Source of the DNA: Mucidula mucida
Lineage: Eukaryota > Basidiomycota > Agaricomycetes > Agaricales > Physalacriaceae
Length of the DNA stretch: 28,849 nt
Assembly (NCBI GenBank): GCA_015501055.1
Contig: JADNYV010000437.1
Location: 1-28,849, forward strand
Direction: 5' to 3'
The notes beneath the pieces were generated by a model, which was given only the letters and a program-made list of their open reading frames with translations, did not search any database and was not told the origin of the DNA. Shown here one piece after another: positions 1-9,034 of the stretch. Numbering within the stretch: the first letter of the stretch is position 1; each line of letters starts with the position of its first letter. The position numbers were made by a program, and so were the translations under genes.

Positions 1-461
1 CCTTATCGACCTCATCGTAAGTCAACAAAGTTGACCGTCACACAGCATCAGATGAAGAAGAACGGCCCGGGATCCACTTGTCCATATCGTTTGTACGATT
101 TCTAGAAACAAATGGACATCACACGGACGCACTCTCGCATGGTACGAAGCGCTGCTTTGGCACTAGCGAAATGAAGTGTATCCGACTGGGCATCTAACTT
201 GACTTGAAGAATAAACTCGCCACGTCACTACTAATTTCGGAAAATCCCTATCATACACCGAGTTTCTGCCTGGGACCTTGAAGCACTCCGCAGTGGAGTT
301 GTTTTCGCAACCAACCAGGATGCGCAATCTTCAGCGGAGCCACATCGCACGTATGTTTCATTAGGCAAGTGCCGAACAGGCTTCGAGTCTCTGAAAGCAC
401 CATAAACGTATCACAAACTTGAGCTTTACGCGACTAAAGACACATTCCGACCTCTCTTTCT
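1..461. other. No gene recognised at left edge
   Basis: I see no convincing coding exon here. The part next to the first membrane-protein gene (from about 399) resembles the flank downstream of its tandem copy (about 1290-1330, around the shared word aaacttgagct), so it is probably 3' flank of that duplication. The first 300 bases could be the flank or end of a gene outside the window. Confidence 0.4.
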
Positions 462-938
462 TCACGCCTGCACCGGGCTATCACCAGCACTCTTCCTCTC
501 ATTCCCGTCCCGCCCAGAATGAAAGAGCAGAGGAAGCTTGTCCTCGCTGCGCGCCGAATCCGGAGTATCATAGAAGGTCTCCGAATCGAAGCTTCCACGA
601 CAAACCCTCTGCTCAAGATCCCTAATGGCGCGCAAAGCTCTGGCCTTCGTCCTCCTCCAAGCGATAAACATCGTGATCCAGGATGCAATGAGCAGACCAA
701 TCGCAATGCCACCGAAGATAAAACCGACAATGGCTCCGGTTTGGTCGGGTTGCCAACAGGCATAGTGGTGTTGGGGATAAGAGGAGTTGTAACTGCTGCT
801 GCTCTGGGCAACCCAGGATGAGGAGATGGGGCTTGCGCGGACAATGCCTGTGGCCCACGAAAGACCGGACTCGTAGGTGATAGTGCTGTCAACAGCGGTA
901 GCAGAGGCGCTAGGGAGTTGGGTATTGGCGACGGACAT
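462..938 (-). CDS. Small single-pass membrane protein, copy 1
   Basis: This is an intronless reading frame of about 158 aa, starting at the ATG at 938. A longer frame opens at 1016, but the 938 start matches the start of the neighbouring copy. Residues 1-70 are rich in Ser, Thr, Ala and Tyr and look extracellular. A Cys-Trp-Gln-Pro-Asp-Gln-Thr-Gly block then leads into one hydrophobic segment (AIVGFIFGGIAIGLLIASWI), followed by a basic stop-transfer stretch (WRRTKARALR) and a polar cytosolic tail with the word LPLLFHSGRDGNER. There is no clear cleavable signal peptide, so the topology (outside N-terminus, inside C-terminus) is inferred from the positive charges. I do not recognise the family. 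The layout resembles short fungal Ser/Thr-rich membrane proteins, but no function can be assigned. A close relative lies 390 bp upstream on the same strand. Confidence 0.7.
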   Translation of the reverse strand: MSVANTQLPSASATAVDSTITYESGLSWATGIVRASPISSSWVAQSSSSYNSSYPQHHYACWQPDQTGAIVGFIFGGIAIGLLIASWITMFIAWRRTKARALRAIRDLEQRVCRGSFDSETFYDTPDSARSEDKLPLLFHSGRDGNERKSAGDSPVQA

Positions 939-1328
939 GATGTTTCGCTGAAAGATGCGCAATGCGACTTTGAGGTCTTTTAACAGCGATGTGATATTCA
1001 CACGACGCTCATACACGACCTGCGCAGCAATACGAGCAGATCCTTGTCAGCCTTTCCCAAGCCTTTCCACGGAACGGTGCGCAGTACGGTGATGTCCGAA
1101 ATTTGACCGACATCACTGAGCGATAGCAGTTTGTGGCGTGGATTCCTGTGCGACTATCAATGAAGAGATAGAAAGCTCACAGCAATGCAGGATCAGGACG
1201 TCCAGTGGTTCTCTGCTTCGAGAGGCATCTCTAGAAGCAAAGTGGACCGTTCAGCATCAGGAAAGTTTGCCGTCGAAAGAATACTATGAATTCATCATAA
1301 ACTTGAGCTGCACACTTGCGATACATAA
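939..1328. other. Spacer between tandem membrane-protein genes
   Basis: This is upstream sequence of copy 1 (about 980-1060) and downstream sequence of copy 2. The piece around 983-1040 (gcgatgtgatattcacacg, then cgcagcaat) matches the region upstream of copy 2 at 1869-1920. The duplicated block therefore includes the promoter. No further gene is supported here. Confidence 0.5.
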
Positions 1329-1826
1329 CTAGAGATGCATTCCAACTTCCCTTTGCGGCGCGCCATCAACAACACTGTCCGCAGTCCTCCTTTCATTCCC
1401 ATCCCGCGCAAAGTGGAAGAGCAGAGGAAGCTTGTCATCGCTACTATCCGCATCTGGAGTATAATAAAAGTCCTCCGAGTTGAAGCTTTCACGGCCAACC
1501 TTCTGTTCGAGATCCGATATGGCACGCGTAGCTCGGGCCTTTGCTCTCCTCCACAGAATGAACAACGCGATCCAGGACGCAATGAGCAGACCAATGGCAA
1601 TTCCACCGAAGATGGAACCAACAATGGCTCCGGTTTGGTCGCGTTGCCAACAGGCGTCGTAACGTTGGGGATAAGAGTTATTGTAGTGAGACGGGGTTGA
1701 GGAGAACGTGCCCGCAAGGGACGTGTGTGATGGAAGCACGCCTATGAGCGGCGGGGCTGAGGAGATGACGCCCGTGATGCTTTTGGCACTGGCAGTAGCC
1801 TCGGCGAAAGTATTGACGACGGCCAT
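1329..1826 (-). CDS. Small single-pass membrane protein, copy 2
   Basis: This intronless 165-aa frame starts at the ATG at 1826 and is a clear paralogue of 462-938. Both have a Ser/Thr/Pro-rich N-terminal half, then YPQ(R/H), CWQ-x-DQTGAIVG, one membrane helix ending in a WRR(A/T)KARA(T/L)RAI basic stretch, and a tail with DKLPLLFH and RDGNER. The conserved core spans roughly residues 50-140. The extracellular half has diverged much more than the membrane and cytosolic parts, as expected if the outside part is under different selection. The last 15 residues differ from copy 1. Product and partners are unknown. The gene is divergent from the RING/RRM gene at 2439. Confidence 0.7.
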   Translation of the reverse strand: MAVVNTFAEATASAKSITGVISSAPPLIGVLPSHTSLAGTFSSTPSHYNNSYPQRYDACWQRDQTGAIVGSIFGGIAIGLLIASWIALFILWRRAKARATRAISDLEQKVGRESFNSEDFYYTPDADSSDDKLPLLFHFARDGNERRTADSVVDGAPQREVGMHL

Positions 1827-2438
1827 GATGCTTTATTGAACGGTGGTTGGGTCAACGCGACGCCTTTAATAGCGATGTGTGATAGTCACACGCCGGTGAT
1901 GGGCGACCGCCGCAGCAATGATGTTTATGAGTGCCAAATTTGCTGGTTGTCATGGTGAATGCGGCATTCTGCTCGTTCGAGTTCACGAGACCGCGACTAC
2001 TTGAGTGTAAGTACTTTTGGTTGTGTGCTGCCTGCTTTTTGCGGTCCTTCATGCCTTTCACGGAGCGATCTTGACAATACGTGGAGATGCATAGTCGTCA
2101 CTGTCTTGTTAACTTATTACGTTGCTGTTACGCGACTGAGAGAAGATCTTCGTGAGGTCATAGGAGGGCATTCATTCAAGCGGCTTATCAAGCTTTGACT
2201 TTCACCGTCTTCCTTCATAGCAAAAAATGCAAGGATTGGCGCCACAGCACTATCAGAAGACCGAACCATCCTCGTCTTGGGAACCGTGCGATCATGTCCA
2301 GGGGAGAACGTTCAACGCGTGAACTTTTGACGCGTTGTCACACTAACGCGAGCACGTGATATGACGATGCGTGTAGTCAGGTGCTCTTGTTGATCATTTC
2401 CGTCTGGCTTTTGCTCTCTCTCCCGACCGTCACCAACA
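1827..2438. other. Divergent promoter region
   Basis: This is a 612-bp gap between the minus-strand membrane-protein gene and the plus-strand RING/RRM gene. It should hold both promoters. The visible motifs are the ACGCG and CACGTG sites listed separately. No additional gene is supported. Confidence 0.5.
2315..2358. promoter_or_regulatory. Cluster of ACGCGT sites plus CACGTG box
   Basis: ACGCGT occurs at 2315-2320 and 2330-2335, a third ACGCG core lies at 2346-2350, and the palindrome CACGTG is at 2353-2358. The cores are 15 and 16 bp apart, 80-125 bp upstream of the RING/RRM start codon. In yeasts ACGCGT is the MluI cell-cycle box bound by MBF, and CACGTG is a bHLH site. Their use in this organism is inferred. 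Confidence 0.4.
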
Positions 2439-5335
2439 ATGTCCCAGCCGGCGACCCCGCAACGCGCTCATCGACCCGCCCACTCTCATTCCCAGTCTCT
2501 ATCGTACTCTCATGCGCGTTCTCCAGCGTCCCCAGCGACGCCTTACACGCCCATAAGCCTGCGGTCCTTTACGTCTTCCAATCCATCTTCGACGTTGGCA
2601 ACGCCAGTGAGCGCTAAAAGCCACGCTAATGTCCTCAAGCACATGTCCTTTTCTTCGCCCCAGCTCGTAAAGTCGTATGCTGCCAACGACAATAGTCTCG
2701 CCGACCTCGCCCAGAATTGGCGCTCGCGCGCCAACGAAAACGGCATAAAGGTGTCCAAGAGCATGGTGGACACTTCTCAGTACGATGAGGACGATAGTAA
2801 GCGTTTTTTCTCCCATTTTCGCTCATATTTTAACGCATATAAGGCTCTTTTTATGACGGCAACGACTCGGCGGCCAGTTTCATCACTACCGAAGAAGGTA
2901 ATACCCTTGTATTTGTCGTGTGGGTCCGTTTTCACATCGCCTTTTTAGCGCTTTTGCCAGCACCATTTCTCTCCACCCATAGACGACGCGCTCTCTCCCA
3001 ATCTTATACCCCAGCCATGAACGTAAATCAGCGCATGGTGCCGACCTCCCCTTTGGCACGTAAGAGCATGTCAACGATCAAAAACTCTGTGATCGCAACC
3101 CCTCCGCCCAACCGCAACCTTGCCCGGCAACTTAAACTCAAGGGCAGCTTAACCGATCCTGCTCAAACTAGGCGTCGGGAGGCTTTTGGTGTTGTAAGTT
3201 CGCCACACTTGGTGTGCACTTTCAAGTCAGCTAATCGTTCAATCTGCAAGGTTTCCAACACCCCTCAGCACGATCGCAGCCTAGACCTTTCTCTGGACCT
3301 CTTTGACATCGACGAAAACGACGTCGAACACGAATATGAATATGACGACCAATATGGAAACACTCGGAACCGCGAACATTCCCTCATCTCTGCCCAGGAC
3401 CATATCCAACCGCAGTATCAACAAGAATACACCCCTTACCATCTTTTCAACAACGTGCTACCTCCCCCACCTATGATGCCAGTCTTCGGACAGCCCACCT
3501 TTGCGGATCCCTTCATGGGCAACTCCAGCTTTCCCTCTAGCATGGAAAACACCTTTAATCGATACTCTAATCAGTCGCAATACTCTTATTCTCAATCGTA
3601 CTTGGAACCACACGCTGTTGAGCACACTCAACCCATCGACCAATCTCTCCCCGTTTCCCCCAGTCCCGAGCCAGAGCAGAACCCTGTGGCGTGTTCAGTC
3701 TGCTCGCGGCAAAATCCTCCACGTTTGGCTGTTCTAGTTCCTTGCCAGCATCCTCTTTGTTCGGCCTGTCTTACAAGTGCCTTGAACATTGTAGGCGAAA
3801 AGGACATGGAATGTGCAGTCTGCAAGCAATCCGTCGAGGATTTCAAACTTGTCAGCGGTTCGCCGCCCAAGGCTAAGAAGTCCTCAACTAATTCGGGTGG
3901 CAGTGATGACGAGCAGTCAAGCAAAGGCAGAAGCTTCCTGGATCCACGTTTCTCTTCACCTGGCAGCATTGTCAATGGACTGGAGAGCGCATTCGAGTTT
4001 GAACATGGAGAGTCTATCTTTGGTCATGGGGATGTTAGGGCCAGCACACCTCCCCCGCAGTATCGCCGCCGCCTCACCAAAGGCAAGGACTGTGCCGTGT
4101 TGCGAATTGACAACGTCCCATGGGTAAGTTCTATCCTACCTCCAGGCAGCCCTTACTCATCCTTGCCTTCATAGGATATCACGCCACCAACTATCACGGC
4201 TTGGTTGCAGCAGCCTGTCGAACGTGCTCACGTCTTGCTTGACCGGAAAGGAAAGACGATGAGTCACGCGTTCGTTGAAGTCAAGTCTGAAGAGATTGCT
4301 TCTTCCATTTTGCGCGGCGAGGTCGCTTCCGGCGAGATGTCGTCTACCGGGAAGAGGACTAGAGGAAGTGTTTTAGGGAAAGGAAGGCGTGCCCGCGGAG
4401 TGACTGTTACTCGTAGCTCTCAGGAAGAGCTCATGACTGCTGTGCGTTGATTCCGTCATTCCTGCCAATTTGACCATTGACATGTCTTCAGTTGTTCCCC
4501 ACCTGGCGTGGAGGCTTCGACGGAACTCATCCTTCTCTGGCTGGAATGGAGAACGAGCGCATGATTACCGCTCTTGAGTGTGGTCTTATGACAGACTCTG
4601 AAGTCACTGCTCTCTTGTATCTTATTCGGTCCCCCGACGTAAGGCTATGCGTTCTCTCGTGGTTTTTTGTTATTGACAATGTTTATCTAGGCTCATTTCC
4701 TTAAAGTGCCTTCACTTCCTTTCCATTCTCTTATCGGTGTTCTCAGCAAGTTCCCGGGTGATGCTGAGAGCCGCGTCTTCTGGTCTATCACCCTCCGGGA
4801 CTTGTTGTACGGTACGTTTATATTCACTTTGAATTTCGTTTCACTTTACTGATTCCAACTCAAGATGCTGCATTCACTGCTACTCAAGTCTTGCAAAGCC
4901 GTATCGAGAAAGAGCCTTGCAGCGAGGAATTCAATGAAGCTCTTCTGGAGGGTCTCCTCCACGCCGGTTCGGCTTGTCGTAGTATGTGTCTTTACCTTCG
5001 TTATTACTGCCAGTCTGATGTATCCACCTGCAGTCTTCACTCCCGAGCAAGGTGCTAAATTCAGAGAAATGCTACAAGCCCGAGACATGAATGGAACGAC
5101 GTCCGATGCCGAGTCCATCTCCTCTTATAACCCTGACGCCGACATCGAAGATGGGGATGAACAGGACGAAGCCCATGACTTCCACACCCCCAGCAGCGCC
5201 ACCGCCGCTTCTCCTCGCAGTGAGCATGCCGATACCGCGGTCAGCGATATGGAAGATCTCGCCCGAGAGTTTGGTATCGAAGCGCATCTCGTCCAAGCTC
5301 TCGCACAACGTCTGGCCGGCGCAGGACTACGCTAA
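2439..5335 (+). CDS. RING-finger and RRM domain protein
   Basis: A nine-exon model reads through without a break: exons 2439-2796, 2844-2897, about 2949-3193, 3251-4123, 4175-4441, 4492-4638, 4691-4811, 4865-4981 and 5034-5335. The third exon could instead start at 2961, in the same frame. The product is about 827 aa. The N-terminal 180 residues are Ser/Pro-rich and low complexity. A C3HC4 RING lies at 3692-3823 (CSVC, then PCQH, CSAC and CAVC). An RRM-like fold follows at about 4088-4320, with DNVPW as an RNP2-like strand and SHAFVEV as an RNP1-like strand, and an intron directly after the PW. The rest is a helical region, an acidic Ser/Asp-rich linker and a short C-terminal helix (LAREFGIEAHLVQALAQRLA). 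A RING with an RRM suggests an RNA-binding E3 ubiquitin ligase or scaffold, by inference only. I do not recognise a named orthologue. The start ATG is in good context (accaacaATG). Confidence 0.85.
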
Positions 5336-6019
5336 TCCTTCAACACCGAGGATACCTTTTTTGCATTGACTCTTTTATTATGACCGAACGAATCCCTCTA
5401 ACATTAATTGTCTGATATCCCGGAATTCCTGTCGCATTGCTATCCGCTGTCGTGTCGCTGTCCGTTGTTTTCTAGCTTTCCTGTTTTCCCCCATCCATAC
5501 CGCTTTCCCTTCTGCGATTACCTATGCTCTCGACGCTTTCAGCAATTGTTTCTTTCTATGTAGCTTCTATGTTTCTGTATCAGCTGAGATGGGTTTCCTA
5601 ATAGTAAAACACGCGTACTTGTCGCGAAACATTCACTTTATCATTCGATGTGTGTAGCGAGTGAACAATTGAATTAGTTAATGACCTAGTTCGACGTGCT
5701 CAGCGCTTCAGTTAAAAGTTATTCTGGGGTACAGTATGAAAAATCGTTCGGTTCAGAGACATTGACAATGAGCAAGGGCTTGAATTACAAAAAACATGAA
5801 CCTTCTATGCGTCAGAGTATAATCATCCAACTGAGGTATGTCTGCTCCAGCGCTGCTTTCCCCTTGCAAGTTGATCGTTGAACGTTGAACGTTGTTCTGA
5901 GGCTCGGTACGAAAAGTCGTTCGACAATGAGCAAGGCTTGAGTTACGAGAAACATGAACCATCTGCACATAAAAGTCGCTTTGTTTCGTTTCGTTAAACA
6001 CGAATGAGATCTGTCTACT
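5336..6019. other. Convergent 3' region with short repeats
   Basis: This lies between the 3' ends of the RING/RRM gene (plus) and PLAC8 copy A (minus) and should hold both 3' UTRs. From 5729 on it carries a duplicated block described separately. No gene is seen. Confidence 0.5.
5729..5963. repeat. Imperfect direct repeat downstream of PLAC8 copy A
   Basis: The word ggtacagtatgaaaaatcg at 5729 continues through caatgagcaagggcttgaat to catgaacc at about 5803. It recurs in shortened form from 5906 to 5963. Between them is a small CGTTGAA tandem (about 5875-5893). A third related piece (catgaaaaagcgttcggttc) lies at about 7801, at the matching place downstream of PLAC8 copy B. Confidence 0.6.
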
Positions 6020-6660
6020 TCAAGACTGCGGTTGGGCGACGAAGCTCTGCTCCTCCAACGCAATCTCTTGACTCCCTTGAGTGAGTTCACAAGGACCACA
6101 GCAAAAAGCTGAACAACAATCGCCACAACCACCGCCGCCAATGCTATATCGAGAGCGGATAGAGCCACGAAGAGGAATCTGCGGGCGGAGGAGGGATCAG
6201 ACACCAGCAAAGTGGAAGTATTTTAGGAAGCAAGTTACCTGAAGAATCCATCCGAATCCAAAGAAGCTAGTGAGCGCGCAGTGTACCCAGCAGTCACCAT
6301 TGAAGCAGCCTCCGTGCTCCGGGTCGGGATAGCCGTTACGGTCGAGGTGCTCGAGGCGCTTCTTGTTCCTACCGTACACGACGCACGGGCACCACGTTGC
6401 CATGCAGCCTGAGAGAGGACTGGTTAGGACGGTGTGCGTGAGGGACAGACGAGGGATGCACTTACATGTGCCACAGTCGCTGAAGCAGCTGCAGATGCCA
6501 TTACTCCATTCGCGACCGTCTTCTTTCATGGGCATGTTTTTGGCGTTTCTGTTGCCTCCCACAGACATTGGCTGTGTGGCCACGGGTTGCTGGCTGTAAG
6601 GGCCCTTGGGAACTATGAGCCTCTACGTATAGAGCGACGCGAAATGCTTACTTTCTCCAT
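6020..6660 (-). CDS. PLAC8 family cysteine-rich protein, copy A
   Basis: Four exons (6652-6660, 6466-6604, 6239-6408, 6020-6178) give 158 aa without interruption. The first coding exon is only 9 nt and encodes Met-Glu-Lys. After a Gln/Pro-rich N-terminus (GPYSQQPVATQPMSV) comes the PLAC8 core: WSNGICSCFSDCGTC, then MATWCPCVVYGRN, a GGCFNGDCWVH loop, SFFGFGW, and the C-terminal IRSRYSI plus CGDCCSAFCC and ELTQ motifs that typify the family. Introns are 47, 57 and 60 bp. PLAC8 proteins are small membrane-associated Cys-rich proteins; in plants and fungi they are linked to cell-size control and cadmium or calcium handling, but the role here is not shown by the sequence. A near-identical paralogue lies 1.2 kb upstream on the same strand. 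Confidence 0.88.
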
Positions 6661-7886
6661 CGAAGTGAGTGTCAGGGACTAGGGAAGGATGGCAGGTGAG
6701 TGAGGGGGGGAAAGCTTAGTGTCAAATATGCATGGTCGTTCAGCTTCAGATTTAAAACCAAAACGGTGATGATCAATGGACGGCTATCCTTGCTTGGTGC
6801 TTGTTGCTTCTCTTACACTCCCCGCCGTCCTTGCAAGTAAGCCACATACCCGATCCAGATACCGCTAATATAAACGTTGTTTGTATCGTGTTCCTGCATC
6901 TCGAGAAAGAAAGTTAAGACTTCTGGAAATTAAGACTCACCCCCGCCGTTTCGATTAATAGGCAGGGTTTTGAAATATTTTGGTTACCGATGATGGCGAC
7001 GAAGCTGTCAGGCACTTGTAAGTCCAGAGAGAGAAGGAAAGGTGAGGGAAGGAGAAAGCGACTCAGGATGCTCTGTAAGCTGAGGGGTTTGGGGAAGAGG
7101 TCAGCGTCTGCTGGGGAAAGGGAAAGTGAGGAATCAGGCAGTCGGCGAGGGCGAAAGAAGCCGGACGGTCACGTGCCGGGCGACTTGCACAATGCATTGA
7201 CCACGCGATCGAGAATGCAAGCGGAGAACTCTGGGGAAGTCCGAATGGATACCCAGACTACTGGGTTTACCACATCTATGACAGCTTGCACTCGAGGAGC
7301 TCAGCTTCGATACATCAACGTTCACAATATCAACGCCACGAAGCGCAGCTGGGAAGTATTATACTTACAATCAGCATCGTTCTTAGGATACCTGCGTGTT
7401 CTCCTGTTCTGCGGTTTTTCTACAAACACTCTTCCGTCGCGTCTTCTGGCTTGCTTCCTTTCCTTCCCTAAAACCTTGATGCTTCGCTCACGTCCGAGTT
7501 CTGTAGGATCGAGGCTCAGATAGATCTGACTCCGAGTACCCTGCTCGACGCTCGTTCTTCTAATCCTCGGCGCACGTTCTTCTACTCCTCGGCGCTCATT
7601 CTTGTACTCTCACTTCACGACTGTCTTCGTGGAAGTCTACACGTGTACTGTCCAACAGGGATATCTCCAGAGTCTGATAGGTCAGCCGACGTTGATCAGT
7701 CCAGTGACGAGCCATTCTTCGCAGCTAAAAGCTAAGCCACAAAAGTTCCTACCCGCAGGTTAGAATGACTGTTCATAATAGATATGAGCCTCAGTGGCAG
7801 CATGAAAAAGCGTTCGGTTCCAGAGATCTGCGCGTTAAAGTCGTTTCGTTTCGTTACATACTTGAATACAATTGAGTCTGTCTACT
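6661..7886. other. Spacer between the two PLAC8 genes, possible gene remnant
   Basis: This 1.2-kb spacer contains no gene I can defend. A plus-strand ATG at 6777 opens a 20-codon stretch resembling a signal peptide (MDGYPCLVLVASLTLPAVLA) that ends at a GTAAG donor. Further on, one frame reads CIDHAIENASGELWGSP then PDYWVYHIYDSL (about 7187-7280). I could not join these into one open model, because the frames I tried meet stops. It may be a decayed secreted-protein gene. The open frame at 6990-7523 is Arg/Lys-rich and crosses likely splice sites, so it is not called. Confidence 0.25.
7549..7613. repeat. 22-bp tandem repeat, about three units
   Basis: Units start at 7549, 7571 and 7593 (cgctcgttcttctaatcctcgg type) and differ from each other at a few positions. 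It is too short for a CRISPR array or classical satellite and is probably a local minisatellite in the spacer. Confidence 0.6.
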
Positions 7887-8553
7887 TCAGGGATGCGTCT
7901 GGGCGACGAAGCTCTGCTCCTCCAACGCAATCTCCTGACTCCCTTGAGTGAGTTCACAAGGATTACAGCAGAAGGCTGAACAACAATCGCCACAACCACC
8001 GCCGGCAATGCTATATCGAGAGCGGATAGACCCACGAAGAGGAATCTGCGGGCGGAGGAGGGATCAGACACCAGCAAAGTGGAAGTATTTTAGGAAGCAA
8101 GTCACCTGAAGAATCCATCCGAATCCAAAGAAGCTAGTGAGCGCGCAGTGTACCCAGCAGTCACCATTGAAGCAGCCTCCGTGCTCCGGGTCGGGATAGC
8201 CGTTACGGTTGAGATGCTCGAGGCGCTTCTTGTTCCTCCCGTACACGACGCAGGGGCACCACGTTGCCATGCAGCCTGCGAGAGAACTGGTTAGGACGGG
8301 GGTGTGCGTGAACATAGACGAGGGAAGCTCTTACATGTGCCACAGTCGTTGAAGCAACTGCAGATGCCGTTACTCCATTCGCGACCGCCTTCTTTCATGG
8401 GCATGTTTTTAGCGTTTTTGTTGCCTCCATTGCCCACGGACATTGGCTGTGTGGCCACGGGTTGTTGGTTGTATTGGGGTTGCTGGTTGTAAGGGCCCTT
8501 GGGAACTATGAGACTTGATACATAGAGCGCCGCGAGGTACTCACTTTCTCCAT
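7887..8553 (-). CDS. PLAC8 family cysteine-rich protein, copy B
   Basis: The exon layout matches copy A: 8545-8553 (Met-Glu-Lys only), 8335-8497, 8106-8275 and 7887-8045, with introns of 47, 59 and 60 bp. The product is 166 aa. It has an extra YNQQPQ-type repeat in the Gln/Pro-rich N-terminus compared with copy A, and GNGGNKN in place of GGNRN. All Cys motifs (CSCF, CGTC, WCPC, CFNGDC, CGDCC, CC, PC) are present, so it should be functional. Exon 3 and intron 3 are almost identical to copy A, while the upstream and downstream flanks have diverged. The C-terminus ends AQTHP versus AQPQS in copy A. Confidence 0.88.
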
Positions 8554-9034
8554 CGTAGCGAGCAATAATTAATAGGGACTGGTGAAGAAAGGTTGTGGGA
8601 GGTAGTAGCGGTGAGGGGGGAAACGTCTGGGTGTCAATTTTTGACACCCCCGTCTCCCTTTAGATCAGTCGCGGAGCTGTGCGACAATCCGAGACGCACG
8701 GTTGAGCTCCCGCCTGATCGGCCGACATGATGGCTATGCAAGTTGTATCTACTCGCCAAGGTTCCTCTCAAGGGGCATCTTCTAGTGTCAGTGAGCGCGT
8801 TGTTAAATGGAAGAAAACATCAAGCTATGGAACAATTTCATCTCCACAGCATTGGTAGCGCCCAGCGCTGGATGTCGATACGCAAGAGGTCAATCAACGT
8901 CGAGACCAGTGATGTCCATCCGAAACGCGAATTTAGAAGTAAGAATCAGCTGCATCCAGGGTACGAAAGGCCAGCGCGTTCGCAAGACAAAGCCGATTAC
9001 GCACAAGAGACAACATTACACGCGCAGGCAGGTT
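8554..9034. other. Spacer between PLAC8 copy B and the SDR gene
   Basis: This is the promoter side of PLAC8 copy B and the 3' flank of the dehydrogenase gene. No gene is supported. An open plus-strand frame crossing it runs antisense through the last SDR exon and is treated as a shadow. Confidence 0.4.

Larger units (their letters stand above)
399..1935. repeat. Tandem duplication of membrane-protein gene with flanks
   Basis: Two units run from about 399-1055 and from about 1278-1935. Each contains one membrane-protein gene plus short matching stretches upstream and downstream. Identity is high only in the membrane and cytosolic coding parts and patchy elsewhere, so the duplication is not recent. 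The boundaries are approximate. Confidence 0.6.

Noticed and set aside
2796..2960. Alternative acceptor at the ccatag near 2983 for the second intron of the RING/RRM gene
   Set aside because: Using it puts the next exon in a frame that hits TGA within 12 codons. The acceptors at 2948 and 2960 both keep the frame open.
6990..7523. 177-codon open frame on the plus strand
   Set aside because: It is Arg/Lys-rich and low complexity at the start, crosses likely GTAAGT splice donors, and lacks any domain. The more protein-like reading in this region is in a different frame.
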